Notes: a model not told the origin generated them from the letters alone. Counted from the first letter of the stretch, positions 1 through 10,103 are shown. The stretch is 64,000 nt of DNA from Metabacillus sp. B2-18 (GCF_021117275.1 NZ_CP088245.1:2455501-2519500); one strand, 5' to 3'. Made by a program: numbers and translations.

Positions 1-1525
1 TACCAACAACATCTTTTAATTCAGGTGCAACTGGTGTTAAATATTCAACTACCTCTTTTACATTTTGTAATAAGGTGTCTGATTCTTTCATCATAGTAGA
101 TTGAGTGACTAATGACTGAGAGAAACGATCTGTCATATCTTTAAATGAGGTACTTAAACTCTTGGAAACAGTAATTACTTCATCCATTAGATTTTCGTAT
201 TTAGTTTCTATAGCAGAATTGAATTCTTTAAACCGCTCTGTAAGTCCGTCGTACTTTTCCGCAAGGGATTGATTGCTTTTCATCACTTCTTGCTGAACCG
301 GTAGCTGTTCTTGTGTTAAATGTTGAATTTGTTGGAATGCTCCACTTAATCCTTCCATGAAAGATGAAGCCTCTTTATAGCTACTTCTCATTTGATCGAG
401 CTCAGATGTCATATTTTCAAATTGAGCAAACATCTTTTCCGTTCTTTCAAGTGTTGTTGATTGCGTTTGTTCAGAACTAGCAAATTTCTCAACAACTGTA
501 TTTACTGTTTGCATCATTTGTTGTTGAAGGTCTTTTGTATCACTGATGATGTTTGTAAATTGAGAAATAGATTGTTGTGTTCCACCTGTAATTTGTTCAA
601 CAAGTCGATCAGATATATCATTACTGTTAGACTTTGAAAATTCAATTTGTGTTTCTAATAATTTAGATTGCGTTTCTACACCTGATTGCAGTTTTGAAAA
701 CTGATCGTTCAGAGCTCCAAATGCATTTGATACTTGTCCATTTGATTCACGAATTGTTGATACAATTGGCTGCATAGCCTTTTCCAGTGCATCCGTTAAT
801 AAAGTCTTTAAATGATCAGCCTGACTTCTTGAAATCTTTTCTAATCGATTTAAGAACAGCTCTTCATCATCCGTACTTAATAGGTAATCCAGCTTCTCTG
901 AATGCCAATCGATCTTTTTATCAAGCTGGCTACTAATTACTCGGTCAAATAAGGTCCATGCAAGAGATAAGAAGACACCAAAAACTGATGAATAAAATGC
1001 AACTTTCATCCCATCAAGTAATCCACTAATTCCTGTACGAAGTGCATCTGTATCACCCATGTTTAAATCTGCTAATCCCGTTGATAAACCAATAAATGTC
1101 CCTAACACACCAATACTTACATTAATTCCTGCTCCGACATCCATTAAAGGACGATATCCCATATGATAATGCATCACATCAAACCCAAAGAAAGGCTCAA
1201 CACGGATGCGTTCATCTTCATTTTTTTCTGACACCCTGTTGTAATATCTTGACCATAAATCCTTATAACGCGAGCCCTTAATAATTGAGAAGAGATCATT
1301 TATCTCCTGATCAATTTCATGTGCCTGTTTATTAGAACCACGATTTATTTCACTTAGATTCTTTTTTAACCGGTCCATAACTCTCATTTCTTTTACTATT
1401 CGTGTAGTTTGAAAGAAACATAGAATAAAGAAAAGAAATAATTGAAAAACTAAAAATATATTTGTAAAGCCCTCTACACCCATAGAACTAATATTTTGGA
1501 ATAAATCTTCAAAAATACTAAACAA
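1..1525 (-). CDS. ZorA-like MotA/TolQ/ExbB proton-channel protein (3' end outside window)
   Basis: At least 508 codons are open to the window edge. The start is TTG at 1525, 9 nt after AGAGG. The ATG 10 bases upstream is out of frame and stops at once. Three membrane segments are visible, at about residues 20-38, 129-152 and 171-193. The second contains LGTFIGLSTGL, typical of MotA/TolQ/ExbB stator subunits. After about residue 210 the protein is a long polar, Gln/Glu/Lys/Ser-rich helix, like the coiled-coil tail of ZorA in Zorya anti-phage systems. In Zorya, ZorA and the OmpA/MotB-like ZorB form a proton-driven membrane motor. The partner would lie at lower coordinates, beyond the window. 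Other TolQ-type channels with coiled-coil tails remain possible. Confidence 0.72.
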   Translation of the reverse strand, partial: MFSIFEDLFQNISSMGVEGFTNIFLVFQLFLFFILCFFQTTRIVKEMRVMDRLKKNLSEINRGSNKQAHEIDQEINDLFSIIKGSRYKDLWSRYYNRVSEKNEDERIRVEPFFGFDVMHYHMGYRPLMDVGAGINVSIGVLGTFIGLSTGLADLNMGDTDALRTGISGLLDGMKVAFYSSVFGVFLSLAWTLFDRVISSQLDKKIDWHSEKLDYLLSTDDEELFLNRLEKISRSQADHLKTLLTDALEKAMQPIVSTIRESNGQVSNAFGALNDQFSKLQSGVETQSKLLETQIEFSKSNSNDISDRLVEQITGGTQQSISQFTNIISDTKDLQQQMMQTVNTVVEKFASSEQTQSTTLERTEKMFAQFENMTSELDQMRSSYKEASSFMEGLSGAFQQIQHLTQEQLPVQQEVMKSNQSLAEKYDGLTERFKEFNSAIETKYENLMDEVITVSKSLSTSFKDMTDRFSQSLVTQSTMMKESDTLLQNVKEVVEYLTPVAPELKDVVG

Positions 1526-1652
1526 ATTGACCCATCCTCTACTATAAAATGACTATTTCTATTTTATAGTAAAAACACTATACCGAACTTGTTTTCGACA
1601 AAAACAGACATGGATTTTTATTTCCTGACTAGGAAAATAATGTTTTACACTG

Positions 1653-1686
1653 AAAAGGCCATATTTTTTTATAATAATGGCCTTTT
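1653..1686 (-). terminator. Stem-loop between the coiled-coil gene and the ZorA-like gene
   Basis: A perfect 10-bp stem (AAAAGGCCAT / ATGGCCTTTT) with a 14-nt A/T loop lies 57 nt after the stop of the 317-aa gene. It suggests that gene and the ZorA-like gene are separate transcription units. The T-run is short on the minus strand, so termination strength is uncertain. Confidence 0.55.
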
Positions 1687-1743
1687 GTTTCTTTATTTGT
1701 TATATAGTCCCAATTGTGAAGAACCAAAAGAAGGGATCCATCT

Positions 1744-2697
1744 TCACTCACTACTGAGCATTTGTGTTATTTTTATAGTCTGTAGCTCTTTTTGAATATT
1801 GCTTATTGACGTAATACTACTCTTGGATCGTTGAGCTAATTCGTTTGGTAGCTTTTGGATATTCTCTATAGACGTCTCTAAATCCTTTTCTAAACTTTCA
1901 TTTGCCTCAATTTCAGAACTGCCTTCATTTTCCTTCCAAAACTGAAGTACATCTAGCGTATTCTCCCCCATTTCCTGTATTGAATTAATAATCGATCTAG
2001 TCTTATTTACGGTAATTAAAACACTTGAAGATAGCTCAAGAACTTTATGAGCTTCTATAGTAGTATTCCTTAAGTCTTCAATCTGATAAATCAAATTTGA
2101 GTTTAACTCTTGTTCAATTTGCAATAACTGTTCAATGCTTTTTTCTTTTTGATATTTTTCAAATAATAAATTTATATTTTGATAAGAATCACTCAGCTCT
2201 TGTTTAATAACTGTTAAGTTCTCCAAGCGAAATAATATGCTATCAATTTCATCTAGTTGAATCTTTGCTAAAGCTAAATTAGTAGTTATGTTACCTACAA
2301 CAGGAAAATCAACAAAAGTGTTGACTCCTCTAACGACGGTAATTGCTGAGTCAAATTTGCCTATTGCATCCCTTATAGGAGCTAAATTTTCATTTAACCA
2401 CTCAACATTTTTAACTAATAAATTTATATCCTGATTGTATTTATCTAGGTCGTTAATTATTTTTGGTAGTTCCTTTTCTATTACTTTTAACGAATTATTT
2501 CTAGCTTCATTTACTTCGTTTTTCATAGTATTTAACTCTGTTGGGTCACCAACACTATTGTTGACAACTATTTGACTAGCAGTATATCCTACTAAACCTG
2601 AAATTAACATTGATGAAATAATTGTAATTGGAAACAAATATCTATGAAATGCCTGTTTCTGGTTAGATACGGCCCTCTTCTTCTTCTCCACTTCCAT
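1744..2697 (-). CDS. Membrane-anchored coiled-coil protein, function unknown
   Basis: 317 aa with a good ribosome-binding site (AGGAGGTAGGAG). A basic cytosolic N-terminus (MEVEKKKR) precedes one membrane segment at about residues 22-44. The rest is an Asn/Glu/Leu-rich helical region with heptad-like spacing, probably outside the membrane. I recognise no enzymatic motif. It resembles neither MotB/OmpA nor ZorB, so it is not the missing stator partner of the neighbouring ZorA-like protein. Its position directly upstream, on the same strand, makes a link to that system possible, but the hairpin between them argues for separate transcription. Confidence 0.6.
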   Translation of the reverse strand: MEVEKKKRAVSNQKQAFHRYLFPITIISSMLISGLVGYTASQIVVNNSVGDPTELNTMKNEVNEARNNSLKVIEKELPKIINDLDKYNQDINLLVKNVEWLNENLAPIRDAIGKFDSAITVVRGVNTFVDFPVVGNITTNLALAKIQLDEIDSILFRLENLTVIKQELSDSYQNINLLFEKYQKEKSIEQLLQIEQELNSNLIYQIEDLRNTTIEAHKVLELSSSVLITVNKTRSIINSIQEMGENTLDVLQFWKENEGSSEIEANESLEKDLETSIENIQKLPNELAQRSKSSITSISNIQKELQTIKITQMLSSE

Positions 2698-3073
2698 ATG
2701 CAGCTCCTACCTCCTAAATTTCGGAAATTTTTTGTGATTATAACCAAAGTTGACCTATACCCCAATATTTTAATATGTCGAATTATCGACCTTAAATATT
2801 ATACGACGTTTTTCTTAAGAGATTTTTGTCATAATACTTGCGAATAATTAAATATACTTTTATTTAGTTTAGGACTTGAAAAAGGTCTTATTTAGTGGTT
2901 CAATAAATTATTTGTGCTATCTGGATCAGAAAAGTAGCATTTTTTAAAGGAAGTATTTCAGAGTGTTGGGTATACAATAATGAAAGATTCATCCGTTCCT
3001 GTATGTAGATTCTTTTACAAAAGAGAAATTATTTATTGCGTAGTATCTAGTCTAATATGACTTTACAAAAAAA
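2698..3073. other. Intergenic region without a recognisable gene
   Basis: About 375 bases of A/T-rich DNA between the coiled-coil gene and helD. It must hold the promoter of the 317-aa gene. A TATAAT-like sequence occurs near 2797-2802, but no convincing -35 partner is visible. I see no conserved small reading frame. Confidence 0.4.
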
Positions 3074-3102
3074 CCTCTTCCAAACATAAAGTTTAAAAGA
3101 GG
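3074..3102 (-). terminator. Rho-independent terminator of helD
   Basis: CCTCTT / AAGAGG stem with a small inner AAAC/GTTT helix, followed on the minus strand by a run of seven T. It lies directly after the helD stop codon. Confidence 0.8.
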
Positions 3103-3119
3103 AATTTCTATCAATTATT

Positions 3120-5429
3120 TTATAAAATATCATCGAATTCCATCGATACTTTAGGCTTTTCTTGTACAATTCCTTCTAGTAATGGAGATAAAGAATCTTG
3201 ATAAAATACTTTAACTTCTTGTTGTGCACGTGTTAATAATACATACATTAGCCTTGCATGCAATTCATCCTTTGGAAAATTATCTTCGTTTGCATTAACA
3301 ATGATCACAGCATCAAACTCCATGCCCTTACAGTAATAAGAAGCCAATACTGAGACAAAGCCTTGTTTGATCTCTTGATCAGGATTAACATATGTCGCAT
3401 CTTGGTTAAATTGATTCTTTAAATATTCTGCTAAGCTGATTGCCTTTTTTTCATCTTTGTGGATGACTGCAATTCGTTTGTATCTGGTTTTCCACTCATT
3501 AATGGTTTGAGCTAAATTCTCAAGTAAGTTTCTTCCTGATGAAACCTCTACGAATGAAACTGCTGGACCACTTCTATTTAATGGCGTAATTGGATTATGG
3601 TCTTCCCCATAGTGATTTGCTAATACCACATTGGCAACTTCAATAATTTCTTTTGTTGAACGATAACTTGTATCCAAAGTGAGCATTACATGTTCTTCGT
3701 TATGAAAGGCTCTATCCATTAAATTCTCCCAATTGTATTGTCCATAATTGAGAAAAATTGATTGTTCTTTATCTCCAAGAATTGTAACTGTTTTTGTTAG
3801 CTTCTGTAAAACAGTATAGTGAATATAGCTTAGGTCTTGTCCCTCATCTATTACGATATGTGCAAACTTTTCCGGAAGTTCAAAAAGTGATAGAAAGATA
3901 TAGTATATTGGCGCGATATCAAAATACGTTACTTCTTTTAACGAATATCCTTTAAAGAGTTCCAAGGTTTCATCATTAAGTTCATGTTTAAACATGTCAA
4001 GCATATCAGATGATAACAGTTGTTTATAAATTTGATATGGATTCTGTATCTCCATGACTTTCTTCCATCTCGTTATTTCCGATTTATGCTCTCTTTTCAA
4101 TTCCTTTATTTTATACTCTCTCACACGAATAATTTGCTCTTGAACAGTCTTTACTTCAGTGTCGAGAAGACCACCATCATTTAAAAGAAAGTTGTTTGTT
4201 AAAACCGCTTGTGTTTCTAGATCATTTATCTTACGTTCCAATACATCCTTAAAATGATTTTCAACATGTTGGATAAACTTTTGAACTCTTTTAATAAATG
4301 GATAGTATGAGTACCCCTCATATATTTTGACAAGATCCGAAACCTGTAAAAATTCATCAAAAATAGTAAGATTTCTAAAGCGAGCTTCAAACTGTGTTTG
4401 AAGCTGATCAAGAAAAATATCAATAATTCTAAGAAAATCTTCCGACCCTTTAAATTCCGTGATCTTCTTTTCCTTTTTAGTAACACTTGAAAATAAAACA
4501 TCTTCAAAATAATCCTTAATAGATAATTTTTGTTTACTTGGAAGGAAAGGCTTTAGATGCTCATACACAAGATTATGAAAAGTTGATTGTCGTATACCTT
4601 CTAAATTCAAGTCAGGTAAAAGCCCTTCAAATGAACTAATAAATAACTCTGAAGGTCCAAGAATTAATAGATCGCTAGGTTTCAAATGCTTATTATTAAA
4701 TAAAAGATAGGAAAGTCGATGAAGAGCAATGGATGATTTTCCAGAACCAGCCACTCCTTGAATGACAACATTATAATCGAGTGGTTGGCGAATTGCTTGG
4801 TCTTGTTCTTTTTGAATTGTTGCAATAATTTCTTTTAGATACCCAGTAGTTTCACTATTTTCAATAATATCTCTTAAAAAATCATCTGTAACTGTAAGTT
4901 CTTCCCCTTTTTCCGTCATTGTAACGTTTAAGTTACTGTTGCTTTCTGCAGCATGTTGCAGAAATTTAATGATCTTTTTATCTCTAATAGTATATTCTCT
5001 TTTCATTTGGACATCTACTTCGTAAGAATACTTTGTCCTATTTTTCTCGTCCATGACAGTATATTTTTGTCTGGACTTTCCAGGCATAAAATTGTAGTAA
5101 ACTGAGGCTATCGGCATTCTCCAGTCAACGACAATAATATCCTCATTTTTATCTCTGACACCTTGTTTTCCAATATAAAAAGTCTCACTTACACCATCTT
5201 CAACCATAGTAATACGACCAAAATAGGGCTCAGCTTTTGCTCTTTTTAGTTTTTCTTGGTCACTTTTCCCAAGTTTATAACTTAACGTATCCCCTATTGA
5301 ATCTGAATGAGATTTAATCAGCTGTTGTTTCTTGTCCAACAACTCCCATATATAATAGGTTTGATCTTCTATTCTTTTTATCGTTTCATCTAAGTTCTTT
5401 TGTTCCTTTATCATTTCATTCTTGTTCAC
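3120..5429 (-). CDS. helD: HelD, RNA polymerase recycling ATPase (superfamily 1 helicase fold)
   Basis: About 769 aa, close to the B. subtilis HelD length. The N-terminal coiled-coil arm (residues 1-60) is followed by the RNAP-binding segment. The Walker A motif GVAGSGKSS lies near residue 230, the Walker B region VIDEGQDLS in the middle, and a UvrD-type C-terminal ATPase half (SYRSTKEI, then MEFDAVII and LTRAQQE) at the end. HelD uses ATP to pry stalled core RNA polymerase off nucleic acid. GTG at 5429 is preferred: it sits 6 nt after GGGGTGA, while the TTG two codons upstream abuts that site. It is followed by a terminator and looks monocistronic. As a housekeeping gene it may mark the edge of, or a break in, the accessory island. 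Confidence 0.93.
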   Translation of the reverse strand: MNKNEMIKEQKNLDETIKRIEDQTYYIWELLDKKQQLIKSHSDSIGDTLSYKLGKSDQEKLKRAKAEPYFGRITMVEDGVSETFYIGKQGVRDKNEDIIVVDWRMPIASVYYNFMPGKSRQKYTVMDEKNRTKYSYEVDVQMKREYTIRDKKIIKFLQHAAESNSNLNVTMTEKGEELTVTDDFLRDIIENSETTGYLKEIIATIQKEQDQAIRQPLDYNVVIQGVAGSGKSSIALHRLSYLLFNNKHLKPSDLLILGPSELFISSFEGLLPDLNLEGIRQSTFHNLVYEHLKPFLPSKQKLSIKDYFEDVLFSSVTKKEKKITEFKGSEDFLRIIDIFLDQLQTQFEARFRNLTIFDEFLQVSDLVKIYEGYSYYPFIKRVQKFIQHVENHFKDVLERKINDLETQAVLTNNFLLNDGGLLDTEVKTVQEQIIRVREYKIKELKREHKSEITRWKKVMEIQNPYQIYKQLLSSDMLDMFKHELNDETLELFKGYSLKEVTYFDIAPIYYIFLSLFELPEKFAHIVIDEGQDLSYIHYTVLQKLTKTVTILGDKEQSIFLNYGQYNWENLMDRAFHNEEHVMLTLDTSYRSTKEIIEVANVVLANHYGEDHNPITPLNRSGPAVSFVEVSSGRNLLENLAQTINEWKTRYKRIAVIHKDEKKAISLAEYLKNQFNQDATYVNPDQEIKQGFVSVLASYYCKGMEFDAVIIVNANEDNFPKDELHARLMYVLLTRAQQEVKVFYQDSLSPLLEGIVQEKPKVSMEFDDIL

Positions 5430-5435
5430 TATCAA

Positions 5436-5859
5436 TCACCCCAGCCCATTTGCAGTTTCTTGTGATGTATAAGTCTATTTTACTAGTATATTAAACTCTG
5501 TTACATATTGTAAATATTTCTATTTTTCCAGTTTAGTACCAGGCATGTTTTAAAGGTATCTTTTTAATTTTTTCTTAGTCAGCCATTTATGCTATCACAA
5601 CTAAGTAGAGAGACATAATAAAACTTGATTTTAGACTAGCAGTATGTGCTGTAATCGTATACCTTCTCTTTCTACTAAAGTTCCTTAATATACATTCAAT
5701 AAAGAAAAAACGAACTCCTCTATTCGGAATCCGTTCTTAAATCATTATGCTAACTGTAACCAGCAACCCGCTTAACAATTAAATAAGTTGATGAATTAGA
5801 TAACAGGTATGAGGGAACATAAAGAGTTATCTATTTTTGTATTGGTTGGAAGGAACAAA
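5436..5859. other. Intergenic region with one weak hairpin
   Basis: Between helD and the 1220-aa helicase. A short imperfect hairpin at about 5711-5736 (GAACTCC...GGA...GTTC) followed by T-rich DNA on the minus strand may end helicase transcription. No reading frame here looks like a gene. Confidence 0.35.
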
Positions 5860-8800
5860 TCAACTATTTTTTATCCATGTTTGAATCTTACTTTCTATTA
5901 ACGTTGCATCCAGACTTCCATCTAATCCATCTTCTGTGATTATCAAATTTCCAAGAGATTCTGAAATTCCTACACTTTCATAATTTGCTCTTTTCTCGTC
6001 CCAATGTTTTTTGTAAGATTTATTAATTAGCATTCCAAGATGCTCTAAATAACCAGTTTTACCTTGGTAGCGAAGAGTAAAATCAGGAATATAGGTTTTA
6101 CCATTAACATCTAATAGTTCTTCATAGGAATACTCAATTTTCATCTTATCTAGTATATTAGCCACAATTACTTCAGACTTTGATCTTACCATTTCACCAC
6201 GAACCGTTTTATGGATTAATTTTTCTTCAAAGTATCGTTTTTGATTATTAGACTCGATTTCAATGATGTTTGGAATTTCGAATAAGTCCGTATATCGTTG
6301 TTTGGTATCCGAATACCAGTCATTCGAATGCTGAACTAACTCTTGAATTGGTAAATCACTTAATATATTTAGTTTTTCTTTTTGACGAGAAAATGCAGTA
6401 TACAAAAGTTCTTTTGTAACAAGTGAACTTTTACCATCTATGACTACTATGGTTTTACCAAAACCAGAACCCTGTGACTTATGAACAGTAAGAGCATATG
6501 CAAGTTCTAATTTAGAGTCACTACTTTCTCCACCAAAATCCGATTTTGTATACGAAAATAATTTTCCTTCAAATGAGCCAAAACGGAATTTATACCAACT
6601 AGTATTTTTATCGTTTTTACCATAATGGCTTGGGTAATCCGCCATAATACCAATTTCACCATTTGCAATATACGCTTTCCCTGATGAACCATCCCAGTAT
6701 TCCTTCTCACCATTTACATTAGATATAACTTTATCTCCATATACGATATTTTGAACAGATTGAGGATTGTTCTTTGACCATGGGTATTTAGTCCATTTTT
6801 CAACAGTGTCTTGACGATATTTTTGGTGAAGTTGATTGTTCAAATAATAGCTTCCTGCTCCAATAAATTTAGTAGGAGACAGAACTTGCCAATCTTCTAT
6901 ATGTTTACTAGTTGGATAATTTGTATAGTTGTCTACAGTAGCTCCCAAACTTTTATTGAATCCATCAATATCATCTTCATTTGTCATGCTTGTGACATTT
7001 ACCAATTCCTCAAAGAACATTTTTTCTAACTCTTCTAAGTCGGTGTATTGAATATATTTAAGACGTTGATCTGTTTGATTGTTTTGAATACGGTAAACTA
7101 CATCTTTATCGACTGAATCTGAATTAGAGAATATTTGAGCAAATGATAAATCATCACCACCTGAACCCTGTCTCATCTCTGTTTTCAACGTTGCGATCTT
7201 ATCAGGATAAGCACTCTCTAAATAATTAATCAAATCGACAAATGGACGCCCTGCTCCTATTGGAGGTAATTGATTTGGATCTCCTATAAAGATAATTCTC
7301 TCTGCATGAGAATCAACAAGCTTTAGTATGCCAGCAAACATATCTTCAGTCAGCATTGAACTTTCATCGATAATAACTGTTTTGGCAATACTCGAACTAG
7401 GTTGGCTTGGCACCTTATAAGTCATTGTGTTCCTATTGAAACCTTTTGAACGAATTAAAAATTGTGCCACAGTCATAAACTCAGCTTCAACATTATTCTT
7501 CTTAAATGAATTCTCGAGCTGAACTCTTGCTTTTCCAGTAGGGGTCAATGCTAATACTCCACCAGCTTTAATTTCTTTTGAAGAAGCAAAAATCCCCAAT
7601 GCTGATGTTTTACCCGTCCCAGCTCTTCCCAATAAGACTGATAATCTAGATGATTCAAGGATTTTTAACGCTGTAGCCTTTTCAACACGAGCGAGTTGAT
7701 CTTTTTCTTCATTATTTACTTCAAGTTGTCCAAATTGGTCATTAATAATTTCTTTCCAGTCTTGTTCACTCGATAAACTAGTTTCTAAACGGTTATTTAC
7801 TACATCGACTACCAATTCTTTATAATCTTGATATTCTTTCAGTTTTATGTAAGCATTTTCAACATCAACGTACAATTCACCTTCCTGCAAGAACTCAAGA
7901 ACACCTTCAATCTTTTCAGTTTGAAAATCCGTTTTTTGATCTAATGGTAATTTATTAATTTCTTCAACAATTTGATCATAGCTGAGTAAAGTATGGCCTT
8001 GATTTGCTGCTTGATCTAAAACAAATATCATCATCGCTCTAAATCGACGCTTATCACCTTCCGTTCTCATTTTGGTTGGTTTAGTAAGAAGATACTTATT
8101 TTCCACCAACGGATTCACAAACATTGCATTGTCGATTTGAGTAATAGTAACTCGGTGTTCGTCCTTTTCATTTCTTGTAAGTTCGAATAATAGGTATGGG
8201 TTTGCAACAATTGCAGCTGCATCATTTTTCAGGTTACCCCAAGCAAAAACAGCTTGTTCAACAGAAAGATTCAATCGAGACAAAAGTTCGAAGTATAGAG
8301 TTTTATTTTCATTTCTTAGTAAGCCAGAAAACTCGTCCTCTTTGTCAGCTAAGCTGTCATCCAATTTCTCGTTGCCCGTTTCTTTGTCCCCTGAGAAATA
8401 TAACTTCAATTCAGAAATCAAGTCGTTTTCAGAAGTATCCACATGATGAGCAACATCGAAACCATATCTAACACCGAAAGCGGATAAGATCGAACCTAAT
8501 CCTGGGAAAATACCACGTTGGTTCCATACGCTTTTTAATTGATTTTCAATATATTCAAGTTGAACATTAACCCATTCATGATTGGCTACTTTAAGATTGA
8601 GTTTAGCTATATTTTTTAATGCCGTTTTCGCTTGATTTAGCACGTCAATAGCCGCATCGTAGCTAACCCATTCAGCTGCATATGAAAATTCCGATCTAAA
8701 TCCTGCTGGTTCAAATAAAGTCACACTAGACACATCAAAATCAGGATGTTTTTTTACATACTCGGAAATTTCAAGATAAGGCATTAAAAAGCCATCTTTG

Positions 8801-9522
8801 CCATCAATTCTTATTGAATGAGCTGCATTTGTTTCCCAAATATAATTTTTTTCGTTACTGCTTCCATCAGACTCATACTCATGAATTTCTACATTTGAGA
8901 CTATATTTCCTATTCCTGCAATTACACGCCGATTATCTTCGACAAATGGAACTTGTTTGTAATATGGAAATATCAATGAGTTATGCGGATTAATTCCGGA
9001 AAAGAAGTAATCGAAAATCCCTTTTTGAGATTCTCCATGCGATACCCACGAACTTGACCAGTTCAGCATTTGTTCTGTTTTTTCTAAGTCAAAATGAAAA
9101 TTGTAATAGTTTTGTTTCTTATTGGCATTATCCTTTAGTGTCCATGAAAAGGGGCGCAATAAGAATGAATAGGGGTCCATCTCAAAAGTTGTTTCTTCGA
9201 AATGCTTGAACTTAGCATTTCCCTTTTTATATGGGTGGTTCATTTTAAGTTCCAGCTTGGTATCACTCATGAACGCAGCGTTCTCTGTAATCCAGCTTTG
9301 CATTCTTACTGACCCTACTTGTTCGTAACTTTTACCTTTATTCGTTTCCTCAAAATCCAAGTCCCGTGTCGATGCTATGTTAGGGATTACTTGAGCAGCA
9401 ACATTATACCTTGGGTTATTGTCAATTCGCCCAGTATAATCGTTATCCTTCCACGGAATTCTGGTTGAAAAGTGTTGTACATAGTTTGTTTGTGGTTTAA
9501 CTTTCTTTTCTTTATCAATCAT
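5860..9522 (-). CDS. Superfamily 1 (RecD-like) DNA helicase with C-terminal PD-(D/E)XK-like nuclease domain
   Basis: 1220 aa, start supported by AGGAGGAGATGGCAA. The N-terminal ~600 residues form a large region I cannot assign to a characterised domain; it opens with HFSTRIPWKDNDYTGRI. The helicase core begins at Walker A GRAGTGKTS (about 632). It continues with the DEAD-like VIIDESSM (about 714), motif III GDPNQLPPIG (about 752) and the RecD-type motif LTVHKSQGSGF (about 1010). The last ~110 residues contain RSKSE, PDF and YLEHLG spaced like the E / D / ExK-type acidic residues of a PD-(D/E)XK nuclease. This is an inference: the usual Lys appears as His. It is the same strand as the neighbouring restriction-like genes. 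Likely role: nucleic-acid-degrading defence or recombination enzyme. Confidence 0.8.
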   Translation of the reverse strand: MIDKEKKVKPQTNYVQHFSTRIPWKDNDYTGRIDNNPRYNVAAQVIPNIASTRDLDFEETNKGKSYEQVGSVRMQSWITENAAFMSDTKLELKMNHPYKKGNAKFKHFEETTFEMDPYSFLLRPFSWTLKDNANKKQNYYNFHFDLEKTEQMLNWSSSWVSHGESQKGIFDYFFSGINPHNSLIFPYYKQVPFVEDNRRVIAGIGNIVSNVEIHEYESDGSSNEKNYIWETNAAHSIRIDGKDGFLMPYLEISEYVKKHPDFDVSSVTLFEPAGFRSEFSYAAEWVSYDAAIDVLNQAKTALKNIAKLNLKVANHEWVNVQLEYIENQLKSVWNQRGIFPGLGSILSAFGVRYGFDVAHHVDTSENDLISELKLYFSGDKETGNEKLDDSLADKEDEFSGLLRNENKTLYFELLSRLNLSVEQAVFAWGNLKNDAAAIVANPYLLFELTRNEKDEHRVTITQIDNAMFVNPLVENKYLLTKPTKMRTEGDKRRFRAMMIFVLDQAANQGHTLLSYDQIVEEINKLPLDQKTDFQTEKIEGVLEFLQEGELYVDVENAYIKLKEYQDYKELVVDVVNNRLETSLSSEQDWKEIINDQFGQLEVNNEEKDQLARVEKATALKILESSRLSVLLGRAGTGKTSALGIFASSKEIKAGGVLALTPTGKARVQLENSFKKNNVEAEFMTVAQFLIRSKGFNRNTMTYKVPSQPSSSIAKTVIIDESSMLTEDMFAGILKLVDSHAERIIFIGDPNQLPPIGAGRPFVDLINYLESAYPDKIATLKTEMRQGSGGDDLSFAQIFSNSDSVDKDVVYRIQNNQTDQRLKYIQYTDLEELEKMFFEELVNVTSMTNEDDIDGFNKSLGATVDNYTNYPTSKHIEDWQVLSPTKFIGAGSYYLNNQLHQKYRQDTVEKWTKYPWSKNNPQSVQNIVYGDKVISNVNGEKEYWDGSSGKAYIANGEIGIMADYPSHYGKNDKNTSWYKFRFGSFEGKLFSYTKSDFGGESSDSKLELAYALTVHKSQGSGFGKTIVVIDGKSSLVTKELLYTAFSRQKEKLNILSDLPIQELVQHSNDWYSDTKQRYTDLFEIPNIIEIESNNQKRYFEEKLIHKTVRGEMVRSKSEVIVANILDKMKIEYSYEELLDVNGKTYIPDFTLRYQGKTGYLEHLGMLINKSYKKHWDEKRANYESVGISESLGNLIITEDGLDGSLDATLIESKIQTWIKNS

Positions 9523-9701
9523 TTGCCATCTCCTCCTAAACGTCTATCAATAGTACATGCAATTATCGTAAATCGGTCCCCAGAAAAAATCATATGTACC
9601 TTTTAAACTCTTTCTCTTTCAGAAAGTGGTGCCTGCCCTCCAGTGCATTTACTATAGTTACTGTCAACACTCTAAAAAAGAAGGAAAGAAAACCGATACT
9701 A

Positions 9702-10091
9702 CTACTCTATTTTTAAATTGATGCCATTTTTTAAAATATGTATATGCGCGTTACTTCGAGGTTTTTTATTATGACATGCCAATATCGCTTCAAGTTCCGT
9801 CATCAATTTTTTACTTTTTTCCGAATCTTTAGAAAGTTTAACAAACCATATTTTCAACTCTTTTTCAGTGTCTACTCCAGTTTTACTCCTCCCTCTGTTA
9901 TATCTAGAAGTATTCATATTCTTATAACCGATATATTTGCTTGGTCCGAATAAATTGATTTGAGGAATAAAATACCAGTGCTTAAATTGTGATAATTGCG
10001 AAATGACATCGAGTTCTTCACTTAAATCTGTATTGAATTGCTTTATATTAAGGATTACTTCATCTAGAGATGTAACTAATTCATAATCCAT
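9702..10091 (-). CDS. Small protein partner of the EVE-HNH gene
   Basis: 129 aa, start ATG after GGGGGCAAGTAAT, 12 nt after the EVE-HNH stop, so the two are almost certainly co-transcribed. The central segment FKHWYFIPQINLFGPSKYIG matches a motif I associate with proteins that travel with, or are fused to, HNH-type endonucleases, where it probably helps recognise DNA or a modification. No catalytic signature is visible. It ends about 180 nt before the helicase gene. The function is inferred from context only. Confidence 0.6.
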   Translation of the reverse strand: MDYELVTSLDEVILNIKQFNTDLSEELDVISQLSQFKHWYFIPQINLFGPSKYIGYKNMNTSRYNRGRSKTGVDTEKELKIWFVKLSKDSEKSKKLMTELEAILACHNKKPRSNAHIHILKNGINLKIE

Positions 10092-10103
10092 ATTACTTGC
10101 CCC

